A program made the translations under genes and the position numbers. A model generated the notes under the pieces. The model saw nothing but the letters and a program-made list of their open reading frames with translations, searched no databases and was not told the origin of the DNA. 64,000 nucleotides of DNA, from assembly GCA_005788175.1 (NCBI GenBank), contig SXYX01000008.1, positions 1 through 64,000 of the forward strand. Direction: 5' to 3'. Of the stretch, positions 35,276 to 44,985 are shown one piece after another. Positions within the stretch are counted from its first letter, which is position 1. Each line of letters begins with the position of its first letter. The stretch is from Acidobacteriota bacterium. Its GTDB lineage: Bacteria > Acidobacteriota > Holophagae > Holophagales > Holophagaceae.

Positions 35276-36643
35276 ATGAATACACAATTATTAACGAAAG
35301 AAGGACTTAGATCTTTTTCTGAATCTCAAAGAATATCTTTTGAAAAAGAATTAAAAACTTTAGTTGAAATTCCGAGTATCAGCAGTGATCCAACGAAAAC
35401 TAAAGATATTCAGCGGTGTGCTCAAGCAGCCAAAAGCCTCTTTGAGCGTTACGGAGGTCATGCCGAAATACTCGATACCAATGGAAGCCCTATCATTCAC
35501 GGATGGTTTACTGAAGAATACGAAAAAACTATCACCGTTTACAATCACATGGATGTCCAGCCTGCAAACGAACCAGAATGGACTGCTGAACCTTTTGAAT
35601 TTATGGTCAAGGGGGACACTTATCTGGGACGAGGTACGACTGATGATAAAGGCCCAGCCCTAAGTGCGTTTTTTGGAGCTTTGGCAGTTCGTGAGGCAGG
35701 TGTACCAATTAATGTGCATTTTCTCTGGGAGTTCGAAGAAGAAATCGGTTCTCCTAATTTTGAACAAGGATTAAAAAAACATAAGGATAAATTAAAAACT
35801 GATGCCATTGTTGTCAGTGACACAGTTTGGATTACTCGAGGTAAACCGAGTACTCCCGCAGGTTTAAGAGGTTTAAAGGGCTTTAGATTAACCCTTGAGA
35901 CAGCTGATCATGATCTGCATAGTGGTGTTGTTGGGGGGGCGGCTCGAAATCCGCTAACCGAATTAATTACTCTTGTAGGACAAATGGTTGATGGAAATAC
36001 GGGTCATGTTCTAATACCAGATTTTTATACTGAGGTTATTCCTCCATCATCCGAAGAGCTTGAAGGATGGCGTGTGAGCGGTTTTACAACCCAAACATTT
36101 ATGAAAGACCATCAACTTAAAAGTATACGTAGTCAAGATCCGATTGACATTCTTACACGCGTCTGGGGGATGCCTACGATGGAAGTACATGGTGTTGTTG
36201 GTGGTTACACGGGACCAGGAATCAAAAGTTCTGTTGCGCCAAGAGCTGAGATCAAACTGTCTTGCCGACTAGTACCTGCCATGAATGAAGCTACTACAAT
36301 GACTAGAATAAAAGCCTTCGTCCAATCCAAAAACCCTGATGTTGTCGTACATGAAGAACACGGATTAGCTCCTTTCAAAGGACATGTCACGGGACCTTAC
36401 GCAGAAGCAATCCGCGAAGCGTATCAATTTGCCTTTGGAGAAACTTGCGTCTTTACTCGTGAGGGTGGAAGTATCGGTGCGGTTAAAACGATGGAAGATA
36501 TCCTAGGCTCTGAGGTTTACTTCCTTGGCCTCTCTCTGCCAAGTCATGGCTACCACGCCCCTAATGAAAATTATGATTGGGAGCAAGCAAGTGGAGGTAT
36601 GGCTGCCTTTGCGCATTATTTCAAGACTGTCTCTAAAATGTAA
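35276..36643 (+). CDS. M20 family (CNDP-like) dipeptidase
   Basis: The 455-residue zinc dipeptidase-like protein has TVYNHMDVQPANEPEWTAEPF, YLGRGTTDDKGPALS, WEFEEEIGSPNFE and HDLHSGVVGGAARNP in the dimerisation lid, with a late GGSIGAVKTMEDILG. It resembles carnosinase-type and bacterial PepV-like enzymes acting on dipeptides. It lies 20 bases after argC with GGAG before its ATG and is probably in the arg transcript, though it is not a known arginine enzyme. Confidence 0.85.
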   Translation: MNTQLLTKEGLRSFSESQRISFEKELKTLVEIPSISSDPTKTKDIQRCAQAAKSLFERYGGHAEILDTNGSPIIHGWFTEEYEKTITVYNHMDVQPANEPEWTAEPFEFMVKGDTYLGRGTTDDKGPALSAFFGALAVREAGVPINVHFLWEFEEEIGSPNFEQGLKKHKDKLKTDAIVVSDTVWITRGKPSTPAGLRGLKGFRLTLETADHDLHSGVVGGAARNPLTELITLVGQMVDGNTGHVLIPDFYTEVIPPSSEELEGWRVSGFTTQTFMKDHQLKSIRSQDPIDILTRVWGMPTMEVHGVVGGYTGPGIKSSVAPRAEIKLSCRLVPAMNEATTMTRIKAFVQSKNPDVVVHEEHGLAPFKGHVTGPYAEAIREAYQFAFGETCVFTREGGSIGAVKTMEDILGSEVYFLGLSLPSHGYHAPNENYDWEQASGGMAAFAHYFKTVSKM

Positions 36644-36662
36644 AATCTCATAGGGGTCAAGC

Positions 36663-38603
36663 GTGTCTGATATCGAAAGTCTATCGTCAGAATCACGTCA
36701 TTTTCATCCTTCTCAAGCATTTAAAAAAATCTCAAATCTGCAAAGTGAATCCTATGCCCTACTTATTAAACAATTTAAAGAGGATCGATTAGGGACCTGG
36801 GGGCGACTTGCCCAAGAAGAACTTATTTGGGATTCATCTTTTCAAACAGTTTATAGTGGGTCTTTTGAAAATCCTCAATGGTTTGAAGAAGGTCGGCTTA
36901 ATGCATCAGTCCAATGTTTGGATCGTTGGATCAATACTAACAAATTTCATAAGATAGCTCTTGTCTTTGAGGGAGAACCTGGAGATGAGAGGAGTCTGAC
37001 GTACGAAGAGCTTCTTGATCAAGTTATCCGAATGACCGCTGCTCTTCGTAACTTAGGTATTCAGAAAGGGGATCGAGTCGCTATTTACTTACCGCTGATT
37101 CCCGAAATGATTATTGCTGTATTGGCCTGTGCGCGTCTAGGTGCTACTCATTCTGTTGTCTTCGCAGGATTTTCTGCTGAATCTTTATCAAACCGAATCA
37201 ATGACGCAGGAGCGCGCTTGCTTATTACGGCCGATGGTAGCTGGCGCAAGGGAGAGCAACTTCCCTTAAAAAAAATCTCAGATCAGGCCGTATCTCAATC
37301 TCCAACAATCGAAAAAGTATTGGTTGTCCAACGAACAAAACAAGACGTTTTTATGGATCCCCAAAGAGATCTTTGGTTATCAGATATTTTAAATAATGCA
37401 GATATTTCTAGGGGATACCCTGAAAGCGTGGCAGCAGAACATCCTTTATTCTTACTGTATACGTCGGGATCAACTGGAAAACCCAAAGGAATACAACATG
37501 GGACGGCAGGTTATCTTTTGTGGTCTAAGTTAACTACTCGGTGGGTTCTTGATTTAAAGCCTACAGACGTATATTGGTGTACAGCAGATGTAGGTTGGAT
37601 TACAGGGCATAGCTATGTCATTTATGGTCCACTTCAGGAAGGAGGTACTGTTTTCATCTATGAGGGCAGCCCTGTTCACCCTGAACCAGATCGTTTTTGG
37701 CGCATGATCGAAAAATATCGTATCTCTATTTTTTATACTGCCCCAACGGCCATTAGAACCTTCATCAGACTTGGTACTGAATATCTAAAGAAGCATGACC
37801 TTTCTTCTTTGAGGCTCTTGGGCTCCGTAGGAGAACCCATTAATCCTGAGGCCTGGCTTTGGTATTTCCAAGAAGTAGGTGGTGGGAGATGCCCAATCGT
37901 CGATACCTGGTGGCAAACCGAGACTGGGGGGATAATGATCGCTCCGATTCCCGGAGTTCATACCACTATTCCCGGAAGTGCTATTCAGCCCTTACCTGGA
38001 ATTGAAATTGATATTCAAGATCGAGAAGGTCGATCACAGAATTCTGGATTTTTAGTCATCACTTCTAGTTGGCCCTCTCAACTTAGAGGTATCTGGGGTG
38101 ATTTCGAGCGATATCACAAAACATATCACAACGAAATTAAGAATGTTTATTTTTCAGGCGATGGAGCCCGTCGAGATCACGAAGGAAATATATGGTTGAT
38201 GGGTCGAGTGGACGATGTTCTCAACGTATCTGGGCATCGCTTGGGAACAGCAGAAATCGAAAGCGCTTTGGTTTCCCATCCCTGCGTAGCCGAGGCAGCA
38301 GTCGTAGGACGACCCGATGAAATCAAGGGAGAAGGTATTGTTGCATTTGTGACTCTCAAATCAGGAGCAATCATCACCCCAGAAGCCCTAAAAGTTCATG
38401 TCACACGAGAAATTGGGGCTCTGGCCCGTCCTGATGATATTCGCTTTGCCGAAGGACTACCCAAAACTCGTAGTGGGAAAATTATGAGGCGCTTGTTAAG
38501 AGATTTAGCTCGAGGACAAAACTCAAATCAGGATACGAGTACTCTCGAAGACCTTAAAGTCATTGAGAAACTTCGTAGCGATAATTCAGACGATGAATCT
38601 TAA
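36663..38603 (+). CDS. acsA: acetyl-CoA synthetase (AMP-forming)
   Basis: The 646-residue adenylate-forming enzyme has LLYTSGSTGKPKGIQH, VDTWWQTETGG, YFSGDGARRDHEGNIWLMGRVDDVLNVSGHRLGTAEIE and the C-terminal PKTRSGKIMRR with the acetylatable Lys. It converts acetate, CoA and ATP to acetyl-CoA. The start is GTG 36663 with GGGG upstream. Its stop shares TTAA with the convergent phosphorylase gene. If in the arg transcript it could reuse acetate released by deacylation, but succinyl specificity would remove that link. Confidence 0.94.
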   Translation: MSDIESLSSESRHFHPSQAFKKISNLQSESYALLIKQFKEDRLGTWGRLAQEELIWDSSFQTVYSGSFENPQWFEEGRLNASVQCLDRWINTNKFHKIALVFEGEPGDERSLTYEELLDQVIRMTAALRNLGIQKGDRVAIYLPLIPEMIIAVLACARLGATHSVVFAGFSAESLSNRINDAGARLLITADGSWRKGEQLPLKKISDQAVSQSPTIEKVLVVQRTKQDVFMDPQRDLWLSDILNNADISRGYPESVAAEHPLFLLYTSGSTGKPKGIQHGTAGYLLWSKLTTRWVLDLKPTDVYWCTADVGWITGHSYVIYGPLQEGGTVFIYEGSPVHPEPDRFWRMIEKYRISIFYTAPTAIRTFIRLGTEYLKKHDLSSLRLLGSVGEPINPEAWLWYFQEVGGGRCPIVDTWWQTETGGIMIAPIPGVHTTIPGSAIQPLPGIEIDIQDREGRSQNSGFLVITSSWPSQLRGIWGDFERYHKTYHNEIKNVYFSGDGARRDHEGNIWLMGRVDDVLNVSGHRLGTAEIESALVSHPCVAEAAVVGRPDEIKGEGIVAFVTLKSGAIITPEALKVHVTREIGALARPDDIRFAEGLPKTRSGKIMRRLLRDLARGQNSNQDTSTLEDLKVIEKLRSDNSDDES

Positions 38604-39412
38604 ACAACAAGATCGCGTATAAATTGGCGAACTACTCTCTCGAAATCCTTGGCGGCTTTTTGCCCTGCAGCTAAAACTTCATGGTGATTCAGGGGTATAG
38701 GTAACATCCCTGCACCCATATTACATAAGCAACTAATACCTGCCACCTTCAGGCCGGCGTGAGCTGCCGCAATGACCTCTGGTACAGTACTCATGCCAAC
38801 AGCATCGGCGCCCATATTCCTAAATGCATTTATTTCTGCTGGGGTTTCGTAAGAAGGACCCAACACACCGATATACACGCCTTCCTGCATCTTCATACCC
38901 ACCGATGATGCTGCGGCTGAGATCTGTTTTCTCAAGGTCGGGTCGTAGACATTCGACATGTCTGGAAATCTTGGACCGATGGGATTATTTGGTCCTAATA
39001 AGGGGTTTATTCCTGTGAAGTTGATGTGATCTTTGATTATCATCAATTCACCAACTTTGTAATTTGGATTAATCGCACCTGCAGCATTTGTGTGAAGGAC
39101 CATTTTGACGCCAAGTGCAGCGTAAAGATGCATAGGAGCTGTCACAATAGACATCGGGTGGCCCTCGTAATAGTGAAATCGGCCCGATTGAAGAACAACT
39201 TGCTTGCCCTCAAATTCGCAGAATATCATTTCGCCAGTGTGGCCCTCAACAGTCTGTTCTGGAAATCCTGTTAGGTCGCTAAACCTGACTAAAATACCCT
39301 TTAGGGCTTCGGTACTCTTGATGAGAGAACCCAATCCTGAGCCCAAAATAACGGCAGCATTAGGAATGAATGGTATACGCTTCAACAATATCTCAGAAGC
39401 TTTTTGTATCAT
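38600..39412 (-). CDS. punA: purine nucleoside phosphorylase (type I)
   Basis: The product has AAVILGSGLGSL, FCEFEGKQVVLQSGRFHYYEGHPM, VLHTNAAGAINPNYKVGELMIIKDHINFTGINPLLGPN and GADAVGMSTVPEVIAAAHAGLKVAGISCLCNMGAG. These are signatures of trimeric inosine/guanosine phosphorylases. It splits purine nucleosides with phosphate. ATG 39412 gives 270 residues; the track TTG at 39421 overlaps the preceding lipoprotein gene. Salvage function; no nucleoside genes nearby. Confidence 0.9.
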   Translation of the reverse strand: MIQKASEILLKRIPFIPNAAVILGSGLGSLIKSTEALKGILVRFSDLTGFPEQTVEGHTGEMIFCEFEGKQVVLQSGRFHYYEGHPMSIVTAPMHLYAALGVKMVLHTNAAGAINPNYKVGELMIIKDHINFTGINPLLGPNNPIGPRFPDMSNVYDPTLRKQISAAASSVGMKMQEGVYIGVLGPSYETPAEINAFRNMGADAVGMSTVPEVIAAAHAGLKVAGISCLCNMGAGMLPIPLNHHEVLAAGQKAAKDFERVVRQFIRDLVV

Positions 39413-39417
39413 GGGGA

Positions 39418-41352
39418 TCAATTGGTTGGGGTTAATGTTACGGTCACAGTATGCGCCGGGAGAGCCGTAAGAGGACTATTGATACGAAATATGAAAGAAT
39501 GAAGTATGGGATTGCTTGCATTACCCAAAAGGACAATACGGATAGGATTTGTAGTTCCAGGATAAATATATTTATAACCAGCTGTTGGAATATCTAAAGA
39601 AATAGATCCTGGGGGGAGCGAGATAGAGGGCGTAATGGTCAAATAATACGCAGTATCGACCGGTAGCGCCATGCGACCTAAGGTCATTTCACTTTCTGAA
39701 GCATTGGGATAGACACCACTTAGAGTTTTTGCGTTTACCATCGTGAAAGAAATAATAGGTAAGACTGTAGGAGACCCGAAGACATAATTCAAGGAGCTGA
39801 AATCTAGAACAAAGTTTGTCACTGGGATCGAATTAACTAGGGGGCGAGGCCAGACGATATTGAAAGGGCTGAGAAGATTCGTCAGTACGCTATCGGTAAA
39901 AATAGCGGCTAGGTCGATTGAATCATTGAGTAATTTTGCTTCCTTTAAACGAGATAGTTGGGTGTAAATATTAGGGCAGTCTTTGAGAAGAACATCGTAT
40001 ACAGTAGTAAAATATTTCTGCGTTTTCAAAATATCTAATTTGGTCCAATCGGCTACATTACCTGGAGAGGTAATTGAGTTGGCTTTCAAAAGAATTTCCC
40101 ATCCAAGGGCAGTAATAACGGGAGCTGAATATGGACTTTTATCAGCAGAAGACAAACCGCCAATATTGCGAATATCACGGACCGTTATACCCCCAGAGGA
40201 ACTATCCGAGAAGTAAGGAGACGCAAGCGCTTGGGCCACCATCAACTCCGACTGACCCTGAAGATAAGCCAACATAGGATGTAAATGGGTTAATGTAGGG
40301 GCTTCGGTTAACGTAGGCATTACTGGGTAGATACCTTTCATTAAGCGAGTACCAGCTGTCATATTACTCCACATCATATTGCGAGTAACTATACCCATGA
40401 TGACGGATTCATCCCACGCATCATCATTACTCTCAGATCCACCGATTGAACCAAAAACATGAAGGCGTCCAGTCTTTACATCGTAAGCGGAGTTATTACC
40501 AGTAGAGGAGACTGGGTATTGACTCTGGTTATAGTCTACAAAAGTCCCTCTGAGTTCTCTTCGTCCACGAAAGTAATGTAAGTCCAATGTTTCTGAGGAC
40601 GTACCAACACCAAAAAGATATTCAACTTTATAAATAGAATCTAAAATAGCTAAGATGCGACTACCCGAACCTGTCATCTCCATACTGGAAGCTGCAAGTC
40701 CCGAAGCAATACCAGTAGATGCATCCGCAGAAATATCTGACAAGATCCATTTATCCGACAAGCCAACCGAAAAGTCTACAGTTGCCGTCGTGGCTTTAGT
40801 GGTAGCCGAAGGTAAAGGTAGTGTTGAAGTAGCTAGAGTGCCGTCAACAGCTTTATTAATGGTATATCTCAACCTTTTGGGTGCGGGGACCGTACTTTGA
40901 ATACCGTTGGGATCTGCAATGATATTGATAGGATCCACAGAGCCTAGAATAAACTCTGATGCAAGTTGAATCATGAGAGGCTTATCTTGAGGAAGGGAAA
41001 AGGCGTACTTCCCCGTAGAGTCGGTATAAGTATTAGAAATTAGTTTCCAGTAACTCGATGGAGATCCCACAGTAGGGGTTTCAGTCATGTATTGATAAGC
41101 CCGAACATTGACGTTTCTCGCTAGCTGGGCAGTCAGATATTTTGTTGAGTCTATTTCGAGACCTGTTGGCACGCCTGCAGCATTTTTTAAGAGCTGGATT
41201 CGTGTGAATGTAACAGTTCCGCTGACAACTGTCGTCGCCTGTGGGGTTGCTGGAGTTGAATCTGCCTGCTTAGAGCAACCTAAAAGACTGAACATGAGGA
41301 TGAATAAAAAAGATAGCCAGTATTTATAAAATTGAGATTGCTTCGAGAACAT
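39418..41352 (-). CDS. large lipoprotein of unknown function
   Basis: From ATG 41352 (AAGG at 5 bases) the product begins MFSKQSQFYKYWLSFLFILM and has the lipobox FSLLGCS, so it is a lipid-anchored exported protein of about 644 residues. After a Ser/Thr/Pro linker, residues 40-150 look like a beta-rich carboxypeptidase-regulatory-like domain (SGTVTFTRIQLLKN, YTDSTGKYAFSLPQDKP). The middle part is helical and the end is again beta-rich. I recognise no enzyme motif. The track start seven codons upstream has no ribosome site. Confidence 0.7.
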   Translation of the reverse strand: MFSKQSQFYKYWLSFLFILMFSLLGCSKQADSTPATPQATTVVSGTVTFTRIQLLKNAAGVPTGLEIDSTKYLTAQLARNVNVRAYQYMTETPTVGSPSSYWKLISNTYTDSTGKYAFSLPQDKPLMIQLASEFILGSVDPINIIADPNGIQSTVPAPKRLRYTINKAVDGTLATSTLPLPSATTKATTATVDFSVGLSDKWILSDISADASTGIASGLAASSMEMTGSGSRILAILDSIYKVEYLFGVGTSSETLDLHYFRGRRELRGTFVDYNQSQYPVSSTGNNSAYDVKTGRLHVFGSIGGSESNDDAWDESVIMGIVTRNMMWSNMTAGTRLMKGIYPVMPTLTEAPTLTHLHPMLAYLQGQSELMVAQALASPYFSDSSSGGITVRDIRNIGGLSSADKSPYSAPVITALGWEILLKANSITSPGNVADWTKLDILKTQKYFTTVYDVLLKDCPNIYTQLSRLKEAKLLNDSIDLAAIFTDSVLTNLLSPFNIVWPRPLVNSIPVTNFVLDFSSLNYVFGSPTVLPIISFTMVNAKTLSGVYPNASESEMTLGRMALPVDTAYYLTITPSISLPPGSISLDIPTAGYKYIYPGTTNPIRIVLLGNASNPILHSFIFRINSPLTALPAHTVTVTLTPTN

Positions 41353-41419
41353 AAACACCTTGGATGTATTCATTTTAATACTGTTTATATAATTCTATAA
41401 ATAAGATACGGATCATGAA

Positions 41420-42364
41420 TTAGAAGTTTCTTTTTTTATTAGACGAACCAATTTGAGCGTTATTTGCTTGAAGCTCGATTGGAATTTCTTCTTGATCGTT
41501 TAGATAAGGTAGAGGATTTAGAGCCATTCCTCTAGCACGAAGCTCGAAATGAAGATGATTACCTGAGGCATTTCCTGATTTGCCTACTTCAGCAATTTTT
41601 TGACCACGAATAACTTCGGCACCTTTTACTACATAATTTCTTTTATTGTGTCCATAAACCGTTTCAAACCCATTTCCATGATTAATGACAATATAATTAC
41701 CTATTTTTGACCCGAAACCTAGACGATCTACTGTGCCATCCATGGCGGCATATACATTGGTTCCAGAGGGTGCCGTGAGATCTACTCCTTCATGACTACT
41801 TTGATATTTGATTCTTTTTTTTTGTCCGTTGGATAACTTCACAATTGCAGATCTAATTCTTGGACCCCACGCTGAACTTATCGAACGAGTTTCAACAGGC
41901 CACAAGAGATCTATTGTTTCTATGCTTAGTTTTTTCCTTCCTGAAGCCAAACGACTCGTGAATATAGACGCACGATTCAAATCAGAAGGATTAAGGGGAG
42001 CTCCTATAAGATTGATTGAGAGCAATCTGAGGGGAACTTCACTGCTAGGAAGCGAAGCTAGTGATTGCCGAGAGACAGGAATAGAAATTTTGTTTTTGCC
42101 TTTTTTTATGGATTTACTAGAACTTGATGGAACTATAATTTTTTGACCCACTCGTATGCGATTGGCATCTAGGTCATCGTTAAGATCTAAGATCGATTGC
42201 TGGCTTATGTTCAACTTTTGAGCAATACCCGCGAGGGTGTCACCTGGACGAACAGTAACCCATGAAGGGGGACTGTTTTTGGGGGCTTGTGGGTTTGAAC
42301 CCATTAAGCCCAAAGAGATTAAACAAAGGGCCACGCTCATGATCTGCTTAAAGGAAAAAGGCAA
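41420..42364 (-). CDS. LysM and M23 peptidase domain protein (cell-wall hydrolase)
   Basis: A signal segment (about 8-24) is followed by a LysM domain, WVTVRPGDTLAGIAQKLNISQQSILDLND...VGQKIIVP (35-80). A linker and a C-terminal M23 domain follow, with HEGVDLTAPSGTNVYAAMDG and GNHLHFELR, keeping the HxxxD and HxH zinc ligands. It should cut peptidoglycan peptides or activate amidases in the periplasm. The start is TTG 42364 with GGAG at 5 bases. It is monocistronic or coexpressed with moaC upstream. Confidence 0.88.
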   Translation of the reverse strand: MPFSFKQIMSVALCLISLGLMGSNPQAPKNSPPSWVTVRPGDTLAGIAQKLNISQQSILDLNDDLDANRIRVGQKIIVPSSSSKSIKKGKNKISIPVSRQSLASLPSSEVPLRLLSINLIGAPLNPSDLNRASIFTSRLASGRKKLSIETIDLLWPVETRSISSAWGPRIRSAIVKLSNGQKKRIKYQSSHEGVDLTAPSGTNVYAAMDGTVDRLGFGSKIGNYIVINHGNGFETVYGHNKRNYVVKGAEVIRGQKIAEVGKSGNASGNHLHFELRARGMALNPLPYLNDQEEIPIELQANNAQIGSSNKKRNF

Positions 42365-42414
42365 AATATCTCCGGAAAAAACAAGCGAAGCGCGACTAAG
42401 GCCTAGCCTTGATT

Positions 42415-42957
42415 TTACTTGGGAATAGGGTATTTAACTACGTCAAATTTAGGGGGGGGTTTCCACGGGCAAATATCCCAAGAATTAGCGATAATTCCTG
42501 ATTTTCCTCCGGATTTAAACAACAATTGAATGGGTCCTAGAGTCATGGAATGGCTGACAGCTTTCAACATGTCGTATAGATTTAATAGACCTATAGTAAC
42601 TCCGCTGAGTGCCTCCATTTCAACGCCCGTCTTACCTTCGGCTTTCACGGTGACACAAAGCCATGCACGGCTATTTTTCTGGTCTAAATAGTGATCAACC
42701 TCAATACTATCGATTGATAATGAGTGACACAGTTTAATGTTCATGGATGTGGCCTTAACTCCAGCGATAGCTCCTAAGCGAGCTACTTCCCAAGGGCTCC
42801 CCTTGACGGTTGTACCTTGTGTAAGTACTTCTAAAATATCTGAAGTCAATTGTAAGTAACCTGCAGCAATAGATAGACGCAGGGTTGAATCTTTGTTGCT
42901 TACATCCACCATTTGCGGTCTGCCATCTTGATTAAAATGCGAGAGTTTAGGGGACAT
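42415..42957 (-). CDS. moaC: cyclic pyranopterin monophosphate synthase
   Basis: The 180-residue product has MVDVSNKDSTLR, KTGVEMEALSGV, LYDMLKAVSHSMTLGPI and LFKSGGKSG, keeping the conserved Asp-Met-x-Lys-Ala active site of MoaC. The usual LIPLCHPL is changed to NIKLCHSL but keeps Cys-His. It closes the pterin ring in molybdenum cofactor synthesis with MoaA, which is not in the window. The start overlaps the phosphatase stop by 11 bases. Confidence 0.86.
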   Translation of the reverse strand: MSPKLSHFNQDGRPQMVDVSNKDSTLRLSIAAGYLQLTSDILEVLTQGTTVKGSPWEVARLGAIAGVKATSMNIKLCHSLSIDSIEVDHYLDQKNSRAWLCVTVKAEGKTGVEMEALSGVTIGLLNLYDMLKAVSHSMTLGPIQLLFKSGGKSGIIANSWDICPWKPPPKFDVVKYPIPK

Positions 42958-43603
42958 AAGCCCCCAGAATATCAGAAAGATCTTTAACAGAATTGACCAT
43001 AGCGATGGGTTGGGTGGTGTGCATTAATTGGTCTCGAGTGTGAAAGCCATAAGTCACAGCGATGGATGGGACCCCCGCATTTTGAGCCATCAAGAGATCG
43101 TAAGTTGTATCACCGATCATCATGATTTGCTCGGGAGTACATTTGAAATGATTAATGATGTTTATCAAACTTTCCGGATTCGGTTTAGGCGATTGAATAT
43201 CATCGGGTGTTACATATATATCAAAGAAAGATTCCCAATGAAAGCGTTTCAATTCTCGCTCTAGTGGAGCACGCCGCTTTGAAGTTGCAAGACTCATTTT
43301 GATTCCACGATTCTGTAATTCTCTTAATAAGATTTCTATACCATCGAAGGGACGAATAAGATCTAGGTGTTCTGAATAGGGGTAGCTTCTGTAGGCTTTT
43401 ATAACATCCTCAATTCTCAATCCGAGAGGCGTGAAGGTTTCAATAATACCTTCCTCTACAGGGAGGCCTACGCACGAAAGCCATTTTGTTGCCACAGAAT
43501 CGGGCAGTCCCAAAACTCCTAGGGCATGTGACATTCCGGCTCGAATAAGGGGACGACTATCCGCTAGCGTCCCATCGAAATCCCATGCAATATATTTGAT
43601 CAT
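42947..43603 (-). CDS. HAD-family phosphatase (Gph/PGP-like)
   Basis: The product begins MIKYIAWDFDGTLADSRPL (HAD motif I DFDGT), with LATSKRR (motif II), KPNPESL (motif III Lys) and MIGDTTYDLLMAQNAG (motif IV). It is 218 residues from ATG 43603; the track start would overlap the transporter stop. It resembles phosphoglycolate phosphatase or PpaX; the substrate is uncertain. It is 7 bases after the transporter gene and overlaps moaC. Confidence 0.85.
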   Translation of the reverse strand: MIKYIAWDFDGTLADSRPLIRAGMSHALGVLGLPDSVATKWLSCVGLPVEEGIIETFTPLGLRIEDVIKAYRSYPYSEHLDLIRPFDGIEILLRELQNRGIKMSLATSKRRAPLERELKRFHWESFFDIYVTPDDIQSPKPNPESLINIINHFKCTPEQIMMIGDTTYDLLMAQNAGVPSIAVTYGFHTRDQLMHTTQPIAMVNSVKDLSDILGAYVP

Positions 43604-43610
43604 CAATGAT

Positions 43611-44942
43611 TCAGGTTTTCTCGGATACTTCAGGCTGACCCAAGACTCCTTCCCACTTTGCAATGACAACAGTTGCTAATCCATTGCCCATAACATTGAT
43701 ACCCGTTCGAGCCATATCCATAATTTCATCAACGGCTAGTAACATTGCAATGCCGGCTTCGCCTGGAAGATTAAAACTAGCGATTGTCGCCGCAATAATA
43801 ACCAATGTTGCTCTGGGAACTCCTGCAACTCCTTTTGAAGTTAACATAAAAGCGAAAACCATCATTAGTTGGGATTGCCAAGACATAACAGGAAAAGAAA
43901 TTGGATCTGCTGTGTGTGCCGCTTGTGCAATCGTCAAACTCGCCAAGACAAGATAAAGAGTTGAACCATCAAGATTAAAACTATAGCCAGTTGGAATAAC
44001 AAATGATGCTACGCGCCTAGGTACCCCAAATCGGATCATGGATTCTAGTAATTTCGGTAGGGCTGATTCTGAACTTGCTGTTGAAAAGGCCGTAATGACA
44101 GGATCACTAATAGCTTTTAGAAATGAAAAGATCTTGATCTTACACATCCACATGATAGGTACAAATACAAATAAAAATAAAATCAGAAGAGCAAAATAAA
44201 GACTTCCAACCAGGACGCTGAACTGCTTAAGCAAGAATGCTACTGCAGGCCAACCTTGAATGAAAACACCACCAATATTTTGCCCAGCTGCCATATGACT
44301 GACGTTATAGGCCATGGCCCCAAAAACACCTAACGGAGTAAGAGCCATAACCATGTCCGTGTACTTGAACATGACTTGAGCCACGGAATCGAAGAAGGCT
44401 AGTACCGGTTTCCCTCTTTCTCCTATTCGAGTAAGCGCTAAGCCAAATAAAACAGCGAAAATAACAACGGGTAAAATATCACCTTCTACGGCATGTTTGT
44501 AAAAGTTGGATGGGAAAGCGTGCAGTAAAATATCCCAACCACTTTTTGCTTGGCTAAGCTTAACAGCTGATTGACCAGACAGATCGATCGGAAGATTTTT
44601 ACCGGGTTGGATCCAATTAGCTACCCCCAAACCAATAAACAGAGCTATTGTTGTCACAATCTCAAAATATAAAAGAGCCTTGCCTCCCATTCGACCTACG
44701 GCTTTGAAATCACCCGTCTGTGCAATTCCAATAATAATCGTGCTCACTAGTAAAGGAACAATGAGGCTTTTAATTAAACTAATGAAAGCTTTCGAGAGAA
44801 ATTTGAAAAATTGATAGGCCCAGGGATATTGATCGGAGGGGAAGAAGCCCCCAAGAACAATTCCCAAAATAAGCCCTATGAAAATTAAGGGAGTACTCCT
44901 GAAATACCATGGGCGCTTTGCCTTAATGAGTGAATTGTCCAT
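43611..44942 (-). CDS. dicarboxylate/amino acid:cation symporter (DAACS, GltP/DctA-like)
   Basis: The 443-residue membrane protein has hairpin-1 AFSTASSESALPKLLE, VIPTGYSFNLDGSTLYL (the NMDGT-like motif), hairpin-2 TSKGVAGVPRA and helix-8 VDEIMDMARTGINVMGNGLATVVIAKWEG. These are typical of the glutamate/aspartate and C4-dicarboxylate symporters. The Asp in MARTG suggests glutamate/aspartate or dicarboxylate transport; the exact substrate is undecided. It is first in a run with the phosphatase and moaC. Confidence 0.9.
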   Translation of the reverse strand: MDNSLIKAKRPWYFRSTPLIFIGLILGIVLGGFFPSDQYPWAYQFFKFLSKAFISLIKSLIVPLLVSTIIIGIAQTGDFKAVGRMGGKALLYFEIVTTIALFIGLGVANWIQPGKNLPIDLSGQSAVKLSQAKSGWDILLHAFPSNFYKHAVEGDILPVVIFAVLFGLALTRIGERGKPVLAFFDSVAQVMFKYTDMVMALTPLGVFGAMAYNVSHMAAGQNIGGVFIQGWPAVAFLLKQFSVLVGSLYFALLILFLFVFVPIMWMCKIKIFSFLKAISDPVITAFSTASSESALPKLLESMIRFGVPRRVASFVIPTGYSFNLDGSTLYLVLASLTIAQAAHTADPISFPVMSWQSQLMMVFAFMLTSKGVAGVPRATLVIIAATIASFNLPGEAGIAMLLAVDEIMDMARTGINVMGNGLATVVIAKWEGVLGQPEVSEKT

Positions 44943-44985
44943 ATCCCTAGTTTCGCATAAAGCTTTTTTCCGTCAGAATAGAATA

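Noticed and set aside
44878-44985. Upstream extension of the 128-residue ORF
   Set aside because: It overlaps the start of the symporter gene on the other strand; ATG 44986 is the sensible start.
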